Shown here: positions 1-9,511 of the stretch, piece after piece
How the letters are laid out: every line of letters begins with the position of its first letter
Numbering within the stretch: position 1 is the first letter of the stretch
DNA from: an uncultured Pelagibacteraceae bacterium
GTDB taxonomy: Bacteria > Pseudomonadota > Alphaproteobacteria > Pelagibacterales > Pelagibacteraceae
NCBI GenBank assembly: GCA_902635685.1
Contig: CACPOY010000001.1
Location: forward strand, 124,001-188,000
Direction: 5' to 3'
DNA length: 64,000 nucleotides
Notes under the pieces: generated by a model
Database searches by the model: none
What the model was told of the DNA's origin: nothing
What the model saw: only the letters and a program-made list of their open reading frames with translations
Made by a program: the position numbers and the translations under genes

Positions 1-36
1 GCAAGAGGAAGAAAGTCTTTAACAGTATCTGGCTAA
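1..36 (+). CDS. rpmH: 50S ribosomal protein L34, C-terminal fragment (partial at window edge)
   Basis: Frame 1 reads ARGRKSLTVSG* directly upstream of rnpA; typical L34 C-terminus and rpmH-rnpA order. Confidence 0.8.
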   Translation, partial: ARGRKSLTVSG

Positions 37-40
37 ATAA

Positions 41-382
41 ATGAAAAGCAAAATACTTGCTCTTTCTAAAAATGAAGATTTTAAAAATTTACTTCAAAAG
101 AAAAAAGCATCAAATAAATATGTCACAATTTTTTATGGCATTTTGGATAATAAAGATATTAAAAAACTAAATATAAGTTTTGTAACAAAAAAAAAATTAG
201 GAAATGCAATAAAAAGAAATAAAATAAAAAGAAGATTAAAAAATATAATTAATGAGGCAGTTAAAAATATGACAATAAAATGTAATTATTCATATCTTGT
301 TATTGCCAAACCAACCATGTTAAATAACGAATATAAAAACATAAAAGAAACGTTATTCCAAAGCTTAAAAGAAATAAGATAA
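41..382 (+). CDS. rnpA: Ribonuclease P protein component
   Basis: Motif KRNKIKRRLKNI and position between rpmH and yidD. Confidence 0.9.
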   Translation: MKSKILALSKNEDFKNLLQKKKASNKYVTIFYGILDNKDIKKLNISFVTKKKLGNAIKRNKIKRRLKNIINEAVKNMTIKCNYSYLVIAKPTMLNNEYKNIKETLFQSLKEIR

Positions 383-633
383 TGAATATTTTTACTTACC
401 TATTAATTAAATTTATAAAAACATATAAATTTTTAATTAGCCCTTTGCTCGGAAATTCTTGTAGATATTTCCCTACATGTTCAGATTATAGTATCGAGTC
501 TCTAAAAACTTTTGGATTTTTTAAGGGTATTTATAAAAGTCTAAGAAGAATTTTTTCTTGTCATCCCATTAGATTTTTAGGAGGTGGTGAAGGCTTTGAT
601 CCAGTTAACAAAGATATGAAAGTGAAGAAATAA
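382..633 (+). CDS. yidD: Membrane protein insertion efficiency factor YidD
   Basis: YKFLISPLLGNSCRYFPTCSDYSIESL motif; between rnpA and yidC. Confidence 0.93.
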   Translation: MNIFTYLLIKFIKTYKFLISPLLGNSCRYFPTCSDYSIESLKTFGFFKGIYKSLRRIFSCHPIRFLGGGEGFDPVNKDMKVKK

Positions 634-2312
634 TGGAGTCTAAAAATGTAATTGCAGCAATAGCATTATCTACAGCTGTAATCGTTCTGTATTCTTTGTT
701 TTTTATGCCAGAAAAATCAGTTTCAAACAAAAATTTAATAAAAAAAAATCAAATAGAACAAACTTCAGATACACCTACCCTTGATCAAAAAGAAACGTCT
801 ATTCAAGTTTCAAGAGAAGATGCACTAAAACAAAGTCAAAGAATTAATTTTGAAAATCAAAGTATAATTGGATCAATTAATTTAAAAGGTGCAACTATTG
901 ATGACTTGACTTTTAAAAATTACAACACTGATTTAGAAAGTAATAAAAAAGTTACCCTTTTAGGACCAAGGAACATAGAAAACGGATATTTAATTGAAAG
1001 TGGCTTTGTTACTTCAGACAAGAATATTGATATACCAAACTCAGAGTCTATATGGAGAGTAATTGGTAACAATAAATTAACAGACCAATCATCAATTAAG
1101 TTATCATGGACAAACAATCAAGGTATAATTTTTGAAAAAGAAATCTTGTTAGATGATAAGTATTTATTTACTATTAGACAGAGCGTAATAAATTCGTCTA
1201 ACAATAAATATGATTTTTATTCTTATGGTCAAATTATAAGAAATAAGATTCCTGAAATATCTAACTTTTATATTTTACATGAAGGTTTAATTGCTACATT
1301 AGATGACGAATTAATCGAAGAAGATTATGATGATATCCAAGAAAAAAAGTTTACAAAAACTGCACAAAAAGGTTGGCTTGGAATTGGAGATAAATATTGG
1401 ATTACATCATTAATTCCTCCTAGTGAAAGAGAATTTAAGACAACATTCGATTACAAAAAAAAATTTAGAGCTAATTTCATAACAACTGAACCTTTGGAAT
1501 TAGGTGAAAACGGTAAAATAGAGGAAGAATTTCAAATAATAATAGCTGCTAAAAGAGTAGATATTATTGATGGTTATGCTGAATCATTAAATATCGACAA
1601 ATTTGATTTAGTAATTGATTGGGGCTTTTTATATTTTATTACTAAACCTCTTTTTTTTGGAATTGATTATTTTTTCAAATTACTAGGAAATTATGGTTTA
1701 GCAATTATAGCGATTACAATTTGTATTAGATTAGCTTTTTTTCCACTCGCAAATTTTTCTTTCAGAAGTATGGCTAAAATGAAAGCTCTTCAACCAGAAA
1801 TGGTTAGATTAAAAGAACTTCATAAAGATGATAAAATGAAACTTCAACAAGAAATGATGGCCCTTTACAAAAAAGAGAAAGTAAATCCAATGTCTGGCTG
1901 TCTACCAATACTTGTTCAAATTCCAGTTTTTTTTGCTCTTTACAAAGTTTTATTTGTAACAATTGAAATGAGACAAATGCCATTTTTTGGCTGGATACAG
2001 GATTTAAGTGAGAGAGACCCTACAAGTATATTTAATTTATTTGGCTTATTGCCTTATGATGTTCCATCTTTTTTGGTTATAGGTGCTTGGCCAGTGGCAA
2101 TGGGAGTTTCTATGTGGGTACAACAGAAATTGAATCCTGCTCCCACAGATCCAATGCAAGCAAAAATATTTATGTTTTTTCCACTTTTTTTGACCGTAAT
2201 ACTGGCGCCCTTTCCTAGTGGTTTGGTAATTTATTGGACTGTCAATAATATTCTAACTATGGCCCAACAAGTGTTTATCATGAAGAGGACAACGGTTAAA
2301 ACTGTCACTTAA
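633..2312 (+). CDS. yidC: Membrane protein insertase YidC
   Basis: 559 aa, 60K inner membrane protein C-terminal domain (NPMSGCLPILVQIPVFFALYKVL). Confidence 0.96.
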   Translation: MESKNVIAAIALSTAVIVLYSLFFMPEKSVSNKNLIKKNQIEQTSDTPTLDQKETSIQVSREDALKQSQRINFENQSIIGSINLKGATIDDLTFKNYNTDLESNKKVTLLGPRNIENGYLIESGFVTSDKNIDIPNSESIWRVIGNNKLTDQSSIKLSWTNNQGIIFEKEILLDDKYLFTIRQSVINSSNNKYDFYSYGQIIRNKIPEISNFYILHEGLIATLDDELIEEDYDDIQEKKFTKTAQKGWLGIGDKYWITSLIPPSEREFKTTFDYKKKFRANFITTEPLELGENGKIEEEFQIIIAAKRVDIIDGYAESLNIDKFDLVIDWGFLYFITKPLFFGIDYFFKLLGNYGLAIIAITICIRLAFFPLANFSFRSMAKMKALQPEMVRLKELHKDDKMKLQQEMMALYKKEKVNPMSGCLPILVQIPVFFALYKVLFVTIEMRQMPFFGWIQDLSERDPTSIFNLFGLLPYDVPSFLVIGAWPVAMGVSMWVQQKLNPAPTDPMQAKIFMFFPLFLTVILAPFPSGLVIYWTVNNILTMAQQVFIMKRTTVKTVT

Positions 2313-2342
2313 AAAAATTAATTATTACCTAAAAATAAAAAA

Positions 2343-3191
2343 ATGGATTTAAAAAAAATACTTCCCAAAAATGGACCACCAATTAATGAAGTATCTAAGT
2401 ATATAGAAAAATATAAAAATGATCTCATAGTCATAAAATATGGAGGAAATGTTTTTATAGACAGAAATATCTTTGACAATTTTATAATTGATATAAATAT
2501 ACTTAATAAATTAGGTATTTCTTTTGTAGTTGTTCATGGAGGAGGTCCTAGAATAAAAAGAGAACTGGAAAAATCAAATATTCAATCAAAATTTATCAGG
2601 GGTTTAAGAGTTACTGATGAAAAGATAATAAACATAGTTGAGTCAGTTTTAATTGATTTTAATAATGATATTGTTGACTCCTTAAAAAAGTTTGGAACTG
2701 ATGCAATCTCAATCCATACACAAAAAAATAATATTATTGAGGTAGCCCCAGAAGCAAAAGAGCTCGGTTTTGTTGGAATACCTAAGAAAATTAACAATAG
2801 TCTTATAGAAAAAATTCTTAATCAAAAGCAAGTTCCAATAATTTCACCACTAGGCTTAGGAAGTGATAATCATCCATATAATATTAATGGTGATACTACT
2901 GCTGGCGCAATTGCGAAATCATTAAAATCTAGAAGATTACTATTAATGACTAATGTAGAGGGAGTTTTAGATAAAGACAAAAAACTGATTAATGAAATCT
3001 CTTCGTCAGAAGTTTTAAAGATGGTTGAAGATAATATTATTACTGAAGGTATGATTCCTAAAATTAACACTTGTTTGGATGCAGTTAAAAATGGAGTGAA
3101 GGCAGTTGGAATAATTGACGGTAGAAAGCAACACTCTATATTATTTGAGATTTTTTCTGACAAGGGCTCCGGGACTTTGATAAGAAAATGA
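2343..3191 (+). CDS. argB: Acetylglutamate kinase
   Basis: KYGGN and VVHGGGPRI motifs, NINGDTTAGAIA. Confidence 0.95.
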   Translation: MDLKKILPKNGPPINEVSKYIEKYKNDLIVIKYGGNVFIDRNIFDNFIIDINILNKLGISFVVVHGGGPRIKRELEKSNIQSKFIRGLRVTDEKIINIVESVLIDFNNDIVDSLKKFGTDAISIHTQKNNIIEVAPEAKELGFVGIPKKINNSLIEKILNQKQVPIISPLGLGSDNHPYNINGDTTAGAIAKSLKSRRLLLMTNVEGVLDKDKKLINEISSSEVLKMVEDNIITEGMIPKINTCLDAVKNGVKAVGIIDGRKQHSILFEIFSDKGSGTLIRK

Positions 3192-3880
3192 TAAATTTTA
3201 AGCAAATGAAATATCTTCTTTTAGATCTTGATGGAGTTTGTTATGGAAAACACAACAATTATTCCTTAGAAAAAGTATTTGGTCAAGTTTCTAAAAGAAT
3301 GACAATGTTCATATCTGAACGACTTAAAATAGATATGGAAAAAGCAAAAAAATTACAGACTGATTATTTTTATAAATATAATACAAGCTTAAATGGTTTA
3401 ATGATACATCATGACATACCTCCAGAAGAATTCTTAAAGTATGTTCACACAATAGATCTTTCGTTTATGAAAGAGGATAAGATTATGAGAAGTGAGCTTG
3501 AAAAATTAGATATGGAAAAATTTATCTTTACTAATGGAAGCGCTGAACATGCCAAAAATATTTTAACTCATTTAGGAGTATATGATCTCTTTGGAAGAGA
3601 TAAAGTTTTTGATATTAAAGATGCTGGATACGTACCAAAACCTGAGGCTAAAACTTTTGATTTAATGGTTAAAAAATTCGGATTAAATCCAAAAGAAACT
3701 ATTTATATAGAAGATATTGCGAAAAACCTCAGTATTGGTTATGAGCGAGGCTGTGCAACTGTTTGGTTAATTAATGATGATCACTTTGGTAAATTAGATT
3801 CAGATAAAGATTATATTTCTCATAAAATCGAAAATCTGTCTTTATTTCTTAAAGAAATAAGGTTATTAAAAAGTCAATAA
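3188..3880 (+). CDS. HAD-superfamily pyrimidine 5'-nucleotidase-like protein
   Basis: LLLDLDGVCY N-terminal HAD motif, FTNGSAEHA, YIEDIAKNL. Confidence 0.8.
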   Translation: MINFKQMKYLLLDLDGVCYGKHNNYSLEKVFGQVSKRMTMFISERLKIDMEKAKKLQTDYFYKYNTSLNGLMIHHDIPPEEFLKYVHTIDLSFMKEDKIMRSELEKLDMEKFIFTNGSAEHAKNILTHLGVYDLFGRDKVFDIKDAGYVPKPEAKTFDLMVKKFGLNPKETIYIEDIAKNLSIGYERGCATVWLINDDHFGKLDSDKDYISHKIENLSLFLKEIRLLKSQ

Positions 3881-3883
3881 GTT

Positions 3884-4711
3884 ATGTCTATAGAAAAAAT
3901 TATAAATGAAGCTTGGGAAAACAAAGATCAAATAAATCCAAACTCGGATAAGAGTTTAAAGGATGCAATCAATCAAGTGATAAATGACTTGGATAGTGGT
4001 AAATCAAGAGTTGCTGAAAAAATAAATGGAGAATGGGTAACTCATCAACATCTAAAGAAGGCAATTATGCTAAGTTTCAGAATTTATCCAATGGAAAATT
4101 TAAATGGACCTTACTCCAGTTGGTATGATAAGGCGCATTTGTTAAAAGGAAAAACAGCTGGCTGGACAAAAGAAGATCATGAGAGGGCAGGTTTTAGAAT
4201 GGTTCCAAACTCACCTGTTAGAAAAGGATCATTTGTAGGAAAAGATGCAGTTCTCATGCCATGTTATGTAAATATTGGTTCTTACATTGGGGCTAAAACA
4301 ATGATGGATACATTTAGTCGTGCTGGTAGTTGTTGTCAGATTGGGGAGAATTGTCATATATCTGCAGGGTCCGGGGTTGGTGGGGTACTGGAACCTGCTC
4401 AAGCATTACCTACAATTATTGAAGATAATGTATTTTTAGGAGCAATGTCTGAGGTGGTTGAAGGGGTGATTGTTGGTGAAGGTTCTGTGTTAAGTATGGG
4501 AATGTTAATTACACAATCTACAAAAATTGTAAATAGATCAACCGGTGAGATTACCTATGGAAAAATTCCGCCATACTCAGTCGTTGTTCCAGGTTCTCTT
4601 CCTGATAAAAAAAATCCATCTGCTCCATCACTAAGTTGTGCAGTAATAATCAAACAAGTAGACGAAAAGACTAGATCAAAAACATCAATTAATGATCTTT
4701 TAAGAGATTAA
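3884..4711 (+). CDS. dapD: 2,3,4,5-tetrahydropyridine-2,6-dicarboxylate N-succinyltransferase
   Basis: Left-handed beta-helix repeats, MMDTFSRAGSCCQIGENCHISAGSGVGGVLEP. Confidence 0.96.
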   Translation: MSIEKIINEAWENKDQINPNSDKSLKDAINQVINDLDSGKSRVAEKINGEWVTHQHLKKAIMLSFRIYPMENLNGPYSSWYDKAHLLKGKTAGWTKEDHERAGFRMVPNSPVRKGSFVGKDAVLMPCYVNIGSYIGAKTMMDTFSRAGSCCQIGENCHISAGSGVGGVLEPAQALPTIIEDNVFLGAMSEVVEGVIVGEGSVLSMGMLITQSTKIVNRSTGEITYGKIPPYSVVVPGSLPDKKNPSAPSLSCAVIIKQVDEKTRSKTSINDLLRD

Positions 4712-4713
4712 AC

Positions 4714-5871
4714 ATGCAAAAAATTAATGAATTACAATTAGCTAAAGAGCTAATTAGGTTTCCAACTGTTACTCCAGTAGACGCAGGGGTGATGAAATTT
4801 TTAGAAAAAAAATTAAAAAAACTTGGTTTCAAAACAAAAATACTAGATTTTAAAGAAAGAGGTTTCAAGCCAGTTAAGAATTTATATGCAAGATTTGGAT
4901 CAAAAGAACCTAATTTTTGTTATGCAGGTCACCTGGATGTTGTACCTCCAGGAAATATAAAAGATTGGACAACAAATCCATTTAGACCATTAATAAGAAA
5001 AGGTTATTTAATTGGACGAGGTGCAAATGATATGAAAAGTTCTGTTGCGGCTTTTGTTTCTGCTGTAAGCACTTTTTTATCGATAAATAAAAAGTTTAAT
5101 GGGTCGATTAGTCTATTGATAACAGGTGATGAAGAGGGTGATGCGATTAATGGAACAAGAAAAGTAGTGGAGTATCTAAAAAAAAAAAGAGAGAAAATTA
5201 GTTTCTGTCTAGTGGGTGAACCAACAAATCCAAACAAATTGGGTGAAATGATCAAAATTGGCCGTAGAGGCAGTTTAACAGGTAAATTAACTATATTCGG
5301 TTTACAGGGCCACGTTGCGTATCCTCATAGAGCAAATAATCCCTCAACTATAATTGTAAAAATTTTAAAAGAATTAAAAGATATTAAATTTGATAAAGGT
5401 ACAAAAGATTTTCAGCCTACAAACTTAGAAGTTACAAAAATAAATATAAATAATACTGCCGACAATGTTATTCCCGCTACAGCTGAAGCAACTTTTAATA
5501 TCAGATTTAATAATAAACATTCATCAACTTCAATTAAAAAAAGACTAAATAAAATTTTTATAAAATTTAATAAAAAATATAGATCAAAATTTAGAATCGA
5601 TTATAGAGTTTCTGGTGAAGCTTTTTTAACTAAACCAAATAAAACTACATATATGATACAAAATATCATAAAAAAAATCACTAAGATAAAACCAAAATTA
5701 TCAACTACGGGCGGAACCTCAGATCTACGATTCATAAAAGCCATATCACCTGGTTTAGAATTTGGTTTAGTTGGACAAACTATGCATCGCGTGGATGAGG
5801 TGGTATCTTTAAAAGATTTAAAAAATCTTAAAAAAATTTATGAAAATATTTTAATAAATTATTTTAAATGA
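4714..5871 (+). CDS. dapE: Succinyl-diaminopimelate desuccinylase
   Basis: M20 peptidase family motifs (GHLDVVPPG, GRGANDMKS, TGDEEGDA); downstream of dapD. Confidence 0.95.
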   Translation: MQKINELQLAKELIRFPTVTPVDAGVMKFLEKKLKKLGFKTKILDFKERGFKPVKNLYARFGSKEPNFCYAGHLDVVPPGNIKDWTTNPFRPLIRKGYLIGRGANDMKSSVAAFVSAVSTFLSINKKFNGSISLLITGDEEGDAINGTRKVVEYLKKKREKISFCLVGEPTNPNKLGEMIKIGRRGSLTGKLTIFGLQGHVAYPHRANNPSTIIVKILKELKDIKFDKGTKDFQPTNLEVTKININNTADNVIPATAEATFNIRFNNKHSSTSIKKRLNKIFIKFNKKYRSKFRIDYRVSGEAFLTKPNKTTYMIQNIIKKITKIKPKLSTTGGTSDLRFIKAISPGLEFGLVGQTMHRVDEVVSLKDLKNLKKIYENILINYFK

Positions 5872-6791
5872 AAACCGCGATAATAAATTCTGATTCTTAT
5901 GAAAAACATAATACTGGCGATGGTCATCCTGAACAACCTAAGAGAGTAATTGCTATTAAAGAAAAATTAAAAAAAAGAAAAGATCTTATCTGGGATAAAC
6001 CAGATAGTGTTCCTGATGACATATTGTCTATGACACATTCAAAAGATTATATAGATAACTTAAAAGACTCTTTTCCTCAAAAAGGCCTTAAGTTTTTAGA
6101 TGGAGATACAGTTGTCTCGCCAGAAAGTAAAAAGGCTGTTTTTGACGCTGCAGGCTCAACAATAAGAGCAATAGATGGAATAGAGAACAATCAATTTAAA
6201 AACGCGTTTTGCTTGGCGAGACCGCCAGGCCATCATGCTGAAAGAAGTAAGGCAATGGGATTTTGTTGTATATCAAACGCAGGGGTAGCAACAAACTATT
6301 TAGTGAGAAAATATAAATACAAAAGAATTGCCTGCGTAGATTTTGATGTACACTGGGGAAACGGAAATTATGATGTTATGCGTAATAATAAAAATTCATT
6401 ATATATTTCCACGCACCAATATCCTTTTTATCCTGGTGGAGGGACAGATAAAGATAAAGGAGACTTTAACAACTCATTAAATATTCCTTTGCCCGCTGGC
6501 ACAAACTCAGAAGAATACTTTAATGCCTTTGATAGAGTGTTAGAAAGATTAGTTCAATATAAACCAGATTTTCTTTTATTTTCAGCAGGTTTTGATGCAC
6601 ATAAAGATGACCCATTAGCTCAATTTCAACTAAGTTCTAAAGATTTTTATGAGATTACTAAAAGAACGTTAATGGCCACCAATAAGTTTACTACGGGTAA
6701 AGTTGTTTCTATACTTGAGGGTGGATATGATTTAAATGCCTTAGCAGAAAGTGCTAATGAACATGTTAATGCATTGGTAGAATTCAATTGA
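5868..6791 (+). CDS. Histone deacetylase family protein (acetoin utilization/APAH-like)
   Basis: RPPGHHAERSKAMGFC, DFDVHWGNG, SAGFDAHKDDPL motifs. Confidence 0.93.
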   Translation: MKTAIINSDSYEKHNTGDGHPEQPKRVIAIKEKLKKRKDLIWDKPDSVPDDILSMTHSKDYIDNLKDSFPQKGLKFLDGDTVVSPESKKAVFDAAGSTIRAIDGIENNQFKNAFCLARPPGHHAERSKAMGFCCISNAGVATNYLVRKYKYKRIACVDFDVHWGNGNYDVMRNNKNSLYISTHQYPFYPGGGTDKDKGDFNNSLNIPLPAGTNSEEYFNAFDRVLERLVQYKPDFLLFSAGFDAHKDDPLAQFQLSSKDFYEITKRTLMATNKFTTGKVVSILEGGYDLNALAESANEHVNALVEFN

Positions 6792-6821
6792 TAAATATCT
6801 AGTTCATTATAAATCTCTTTC

Positions 6822-7316
6822 ATGAAATTATACAACATAGGGAAATCAAAAATTGATAATAAAGGTCGTGGACTTTATGCTGCTAAAGATATCTCAGAGG
6901 GTACAAAGATTATTAATTACATAGGAAAAGTAATTACAAATAAAGAAGTTGAGAAGTCAACCAAATATGACAATAAAAAACCTATTTACCTATTTACTTT
7001 AAATAAAAAATATACTTTGGATGGTGATTTCTCATTTAATATTGCTGGATTAGTAAATCATAGTTGCGATGCGAATGCGCGTTATGATGGTAAAGGTTTA
7101 AAAATTTGGATAACAGCTGATAGAGATATTAAAAAAGGTGAAGAGATAACTTGTGATTACGGCTTTAGTTTTGATAAAGAGGATTACAAACAATTTCCTT
7201 GTAAATGTAGATCAAAAAATTGTTGCGGTTTTATAGTTCGTGAGGAAAGTCGATGGAGAATTCATCGTAAATTTGCAATGAGTAATAAAAAAAAATTAAT
7301 AAATAACTCTAGTTAA
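6822..7316 (+). CDS. SET domain-containing protein (putative protein-lysine methyltransferase) with post-SET-like cysteines
   Basis: GRGLYAAKDISEGTKI..LVNHSCDANA..KGEEITCDYG, then CKCRSKNCCGFI. Confidence 0.9.
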   Translation: MKLYNIGKSKIDNKGRGLYAAKDISEGTKIINYIGKVITNKEVEKSTKYDNKKPIYLFTLNKKYTLDGDFSFNIAGLVNHSCDANARYDGKGLKIWITADRDIKKGEEITCDYGFSFDKEDYKQFPCKCRSKNCCGFIVREESRWRIHRKFAMSNKKKLINNSS

Positions 7317-8036
7317 ATAAAGACCATGTGGTGGTGCAGGTGGAGCACACAATGTTCTTTTTCTTGAATTCATAACATTTATAAATTTTTTTAATGTCCA
7401 TTTTTTTTCCCCAACATATTTTAAACAACCAACCATGGACCTGACCTGCTGTTGTAAAAAAGATTGAGATCTAAATTCTATTTCTATCTTATTTTTTGTA
7501 GATTTGATTTTTACTAATTTCATAGTTTTTATTGGACTTTTAGCTCTACAACTAGATTTTCTAAAAGTACTAAAATCCATAGTTCCTATTAATTTTCTTG
7601 CGCTTTTCCTCATTAATTCTAAATCAAGATCTTTCATAATGTGCCAACCTCTATTTTCATCTAAAACTGGTTTACTGATCTGATTTATAATCACGTAATT
7701 ATAAACTCTTATTTTAGCTGAAAATCTAGCGTGAAAATTTTTACTTCTTTTTTTAATCTTAAGTATTGCAATTCCATCATTATTTAAAAAGTGATTGATT
7801 GATTTTAAAAACTTATCAATTTTATCAATCTTTTTTTTACAATCAAAATGTGCTGACTGCTCTTTTGCATGAACCCCGACGTCCAACCTTCCAGCTCCAT
7901 ATATTATAACTTTTTCTTTTAAAAGTTTTGAAATTGTGTCTTGTAATAATCCCTGAACAGTTTTGCCTTTTTTTTGAATTTGCCAACCTCTGAAATTTGT
8001 ACCCTCATATTCAATTAATATCTGATATCTAAACAT
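7296..8036 (-). CDS. truA: tRNA pseudouridine(38-40) synthase
   Basis: EYEGTNFRGWQIQ, GRLDVGVHA motif. Confidence 0.96.
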   Translation of the reverse strand: MFRYQILIEYEGTNFRGWQIQKKGKTVQGLLQDTISKLLKEKVIIYGAGRLDVGVHAKEQSAHFDCKKKIDKIDKFLKSINHFLNNDGIAILKIKKRSKNFHARFSAKIRVYNYVIINQISKPVLDENRGWHIMKDLDLELMRKSARKLIGTMDFSTFRKSSCRAKSPIKTMKLVKIKSTKNKIEIEFRSQSFLQQQVRSMVGCLKYVGEKKWTLKKFINVMNSRKRTLCAPPAPPHGLYLTRVIY

Positions 8037-8961
8037 TTAATAACTTTGAGCCCTTTTTTATTTGAGAGCCCAACATAAATTCGCTAATTTTTTGTGGTCT
8101 TTTTCCTTGTCTTTGAATTTCGAGAATCTTAATAGATTGATTGTTATTACATGCGACCTCTAAGTCATTTGAAATTATTTCTCCAACTTGACCTATACCA
8201 TTACCAATTACAGCTTTTAAAATTTTATATCTTTCGTTATTAAAAGTAAAAGAAGCTCCAGGTGATGGAAATAATCCATTTATTTTTCCAATAATTTTCG
8301 AGGCATCCTCATCCCAATCAATTTGTGACTCCTCTTTACGAATTTTTTTTGCGTAAGTTGCTTTTGAATGATCTTGAACAATAAACTTTGCTTTATCTTC
8401 AAGTATATCATTTACATTATCTAAAATTTTTTCAGCAGCTAAAGTGGATAATTTCTCTGAAATTTCTTGAGCATTTTGATTTTTATCTATCTTAACCTTA
8501 TATATGTTGCTTACCGGCCCACTATCTAATTCTTCATTAATCTTCATAATACTTATTCCTGTTTCAGAGTCTAAATTCATAATCGATCTTTGAATTGGCG
8601 CTGCTCCTCGCCAGCTAGGAAGTATTGAAGCGTGAATATTCACAAAACCTTTTTTGGTTAGGTTTAAAAAATTTTTGGGAATAATTTGTCCATATGCACA
8701 CACTATTGCAAGATCGGCATTTAGCTCTTTTAAAAATTCATACTCCTCTTGATTATCCTTGAGTGTCTTGGGTGTTCTATAATCTATATTTAAAGATTCA
8801 GAAATTCCCTGAATTGGACTCTTATTAATTTTTTGTCCTCTATGAGATTTTTGTGGTGGTTGAGTAAAAACTACAGAAATATCATGGCCATTTTGATATA
8901 AAGATTTTAAGATTGGCACACAAAATATTGGGGTACCCATAAAGATAATCTTATTTGCCAT
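8029..8961 (-). CDS. fmt: Methionyl-tRNA formyltransferase
   Basis: IIFMGTPIFCVPIL, NIHASILPSWRGAAPIQRSI. Confidence 0.97.
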   Translation of the reverse strand: MANKIIFMGTPIFCVPILKSLYQNGHDISVVFTQPPQKSHRGQKINKSPIQGISESLNIDYRTPKTLKDNQEEYEFLKELNADLAIVCAYGQIIPKNFLNLTKKGFVNIHASILPSWRGAAPIQRSIMNLDSETGISIMKINEELDSGPVSNIYKVKIDKNQNAQEISEKLSTLAAEKILDNVNDILEDKAKFIVQDHSKATYAKKIRKEESQIDWDEDASKIIGKINGLFPSPGASFTFNNERYKILKAVIGNGIGQVGEIISNDLEVACNNNQSIKILEIQRQGKRPQKISEFMLGSQIKKGSKLLNV

Positions 8962-8963
8962 CT

Positions 8964-9488
8964 TTAAACTACTATTCTGTCTGGATTTTTTTTAATTTTT
9001 GAAATTTTTTTTATAATAAAATCTTTCTTTAATTTTGATAAATGATCAATGATTAGTTTTCCATCTAAATGATTAATTTCATGCTGAACGCAGGTAGATA
9101 AAAGCCCATCACATTTGAGATTTTTTTTCTCTCCCTTCTCATCAATATATTCCACCTCACAAATTTTTGGTCTCTCAATTTCAATAAAAGTTTCGGGTAT
9201 AGATAGACAACCCTCTTCATACACTGATTTCTCCTCACTTAATTTTTTTATTACAGGATTGATTAACGCAATTGGTTGTTTTTTTCTATCTTTGTTTGAA
9301 ACGTCAACAACTAAAACTCTTTTAAGAATACCTACTTGAACTGCCGCAAGGCCAATTCCCTTAGAGTGGTACATTGTTTCAAATAAGTCATTGATTAATT
9401 TTTTTTCATTAATTCCGACTTTTTCTATTGGTTCAGAAATTCTTTTTAAAATATCATCGGGTACGGTAATAATTTCTTTAATACTCAT
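8964..9488 (-). CDS. def: Peptide deformylase
   Basis: GIGLAAVQVG, EEGCLSIP, QHEINHLDG motifs. Confidence 0.97.
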   Translation of the reverse strand: MSIKEIITVPDDILKRISEPIEKVGINEKKLINDLFETMYHSKGIGLAAVQVGILKRVLVVDVSNKDRKKQPIALINPVIKKLSEEKSVYEEGCLSIPETFIEIERPKICEVEYIDEKGEKKNLKCDGLLSTCVQHEINHLDGKLIIDHLSKLKKDFIIKKISKIKKNPDRIVV

Positions 9489-9511
9489 GAAATTAATAGA
9501 TAAACTAATTT

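Noticed and set aside
920-1117. Minus-strand 65-aa ORF inside yidC
   Set aside because: Antisense to a confident CDS, no recognisable motif; typical shadow ORF
2582-3205. Antisense ORFs (71 and 111 aa) inside argB
   Set aside because: Shadow ORFs of argB with no coding signature of their own
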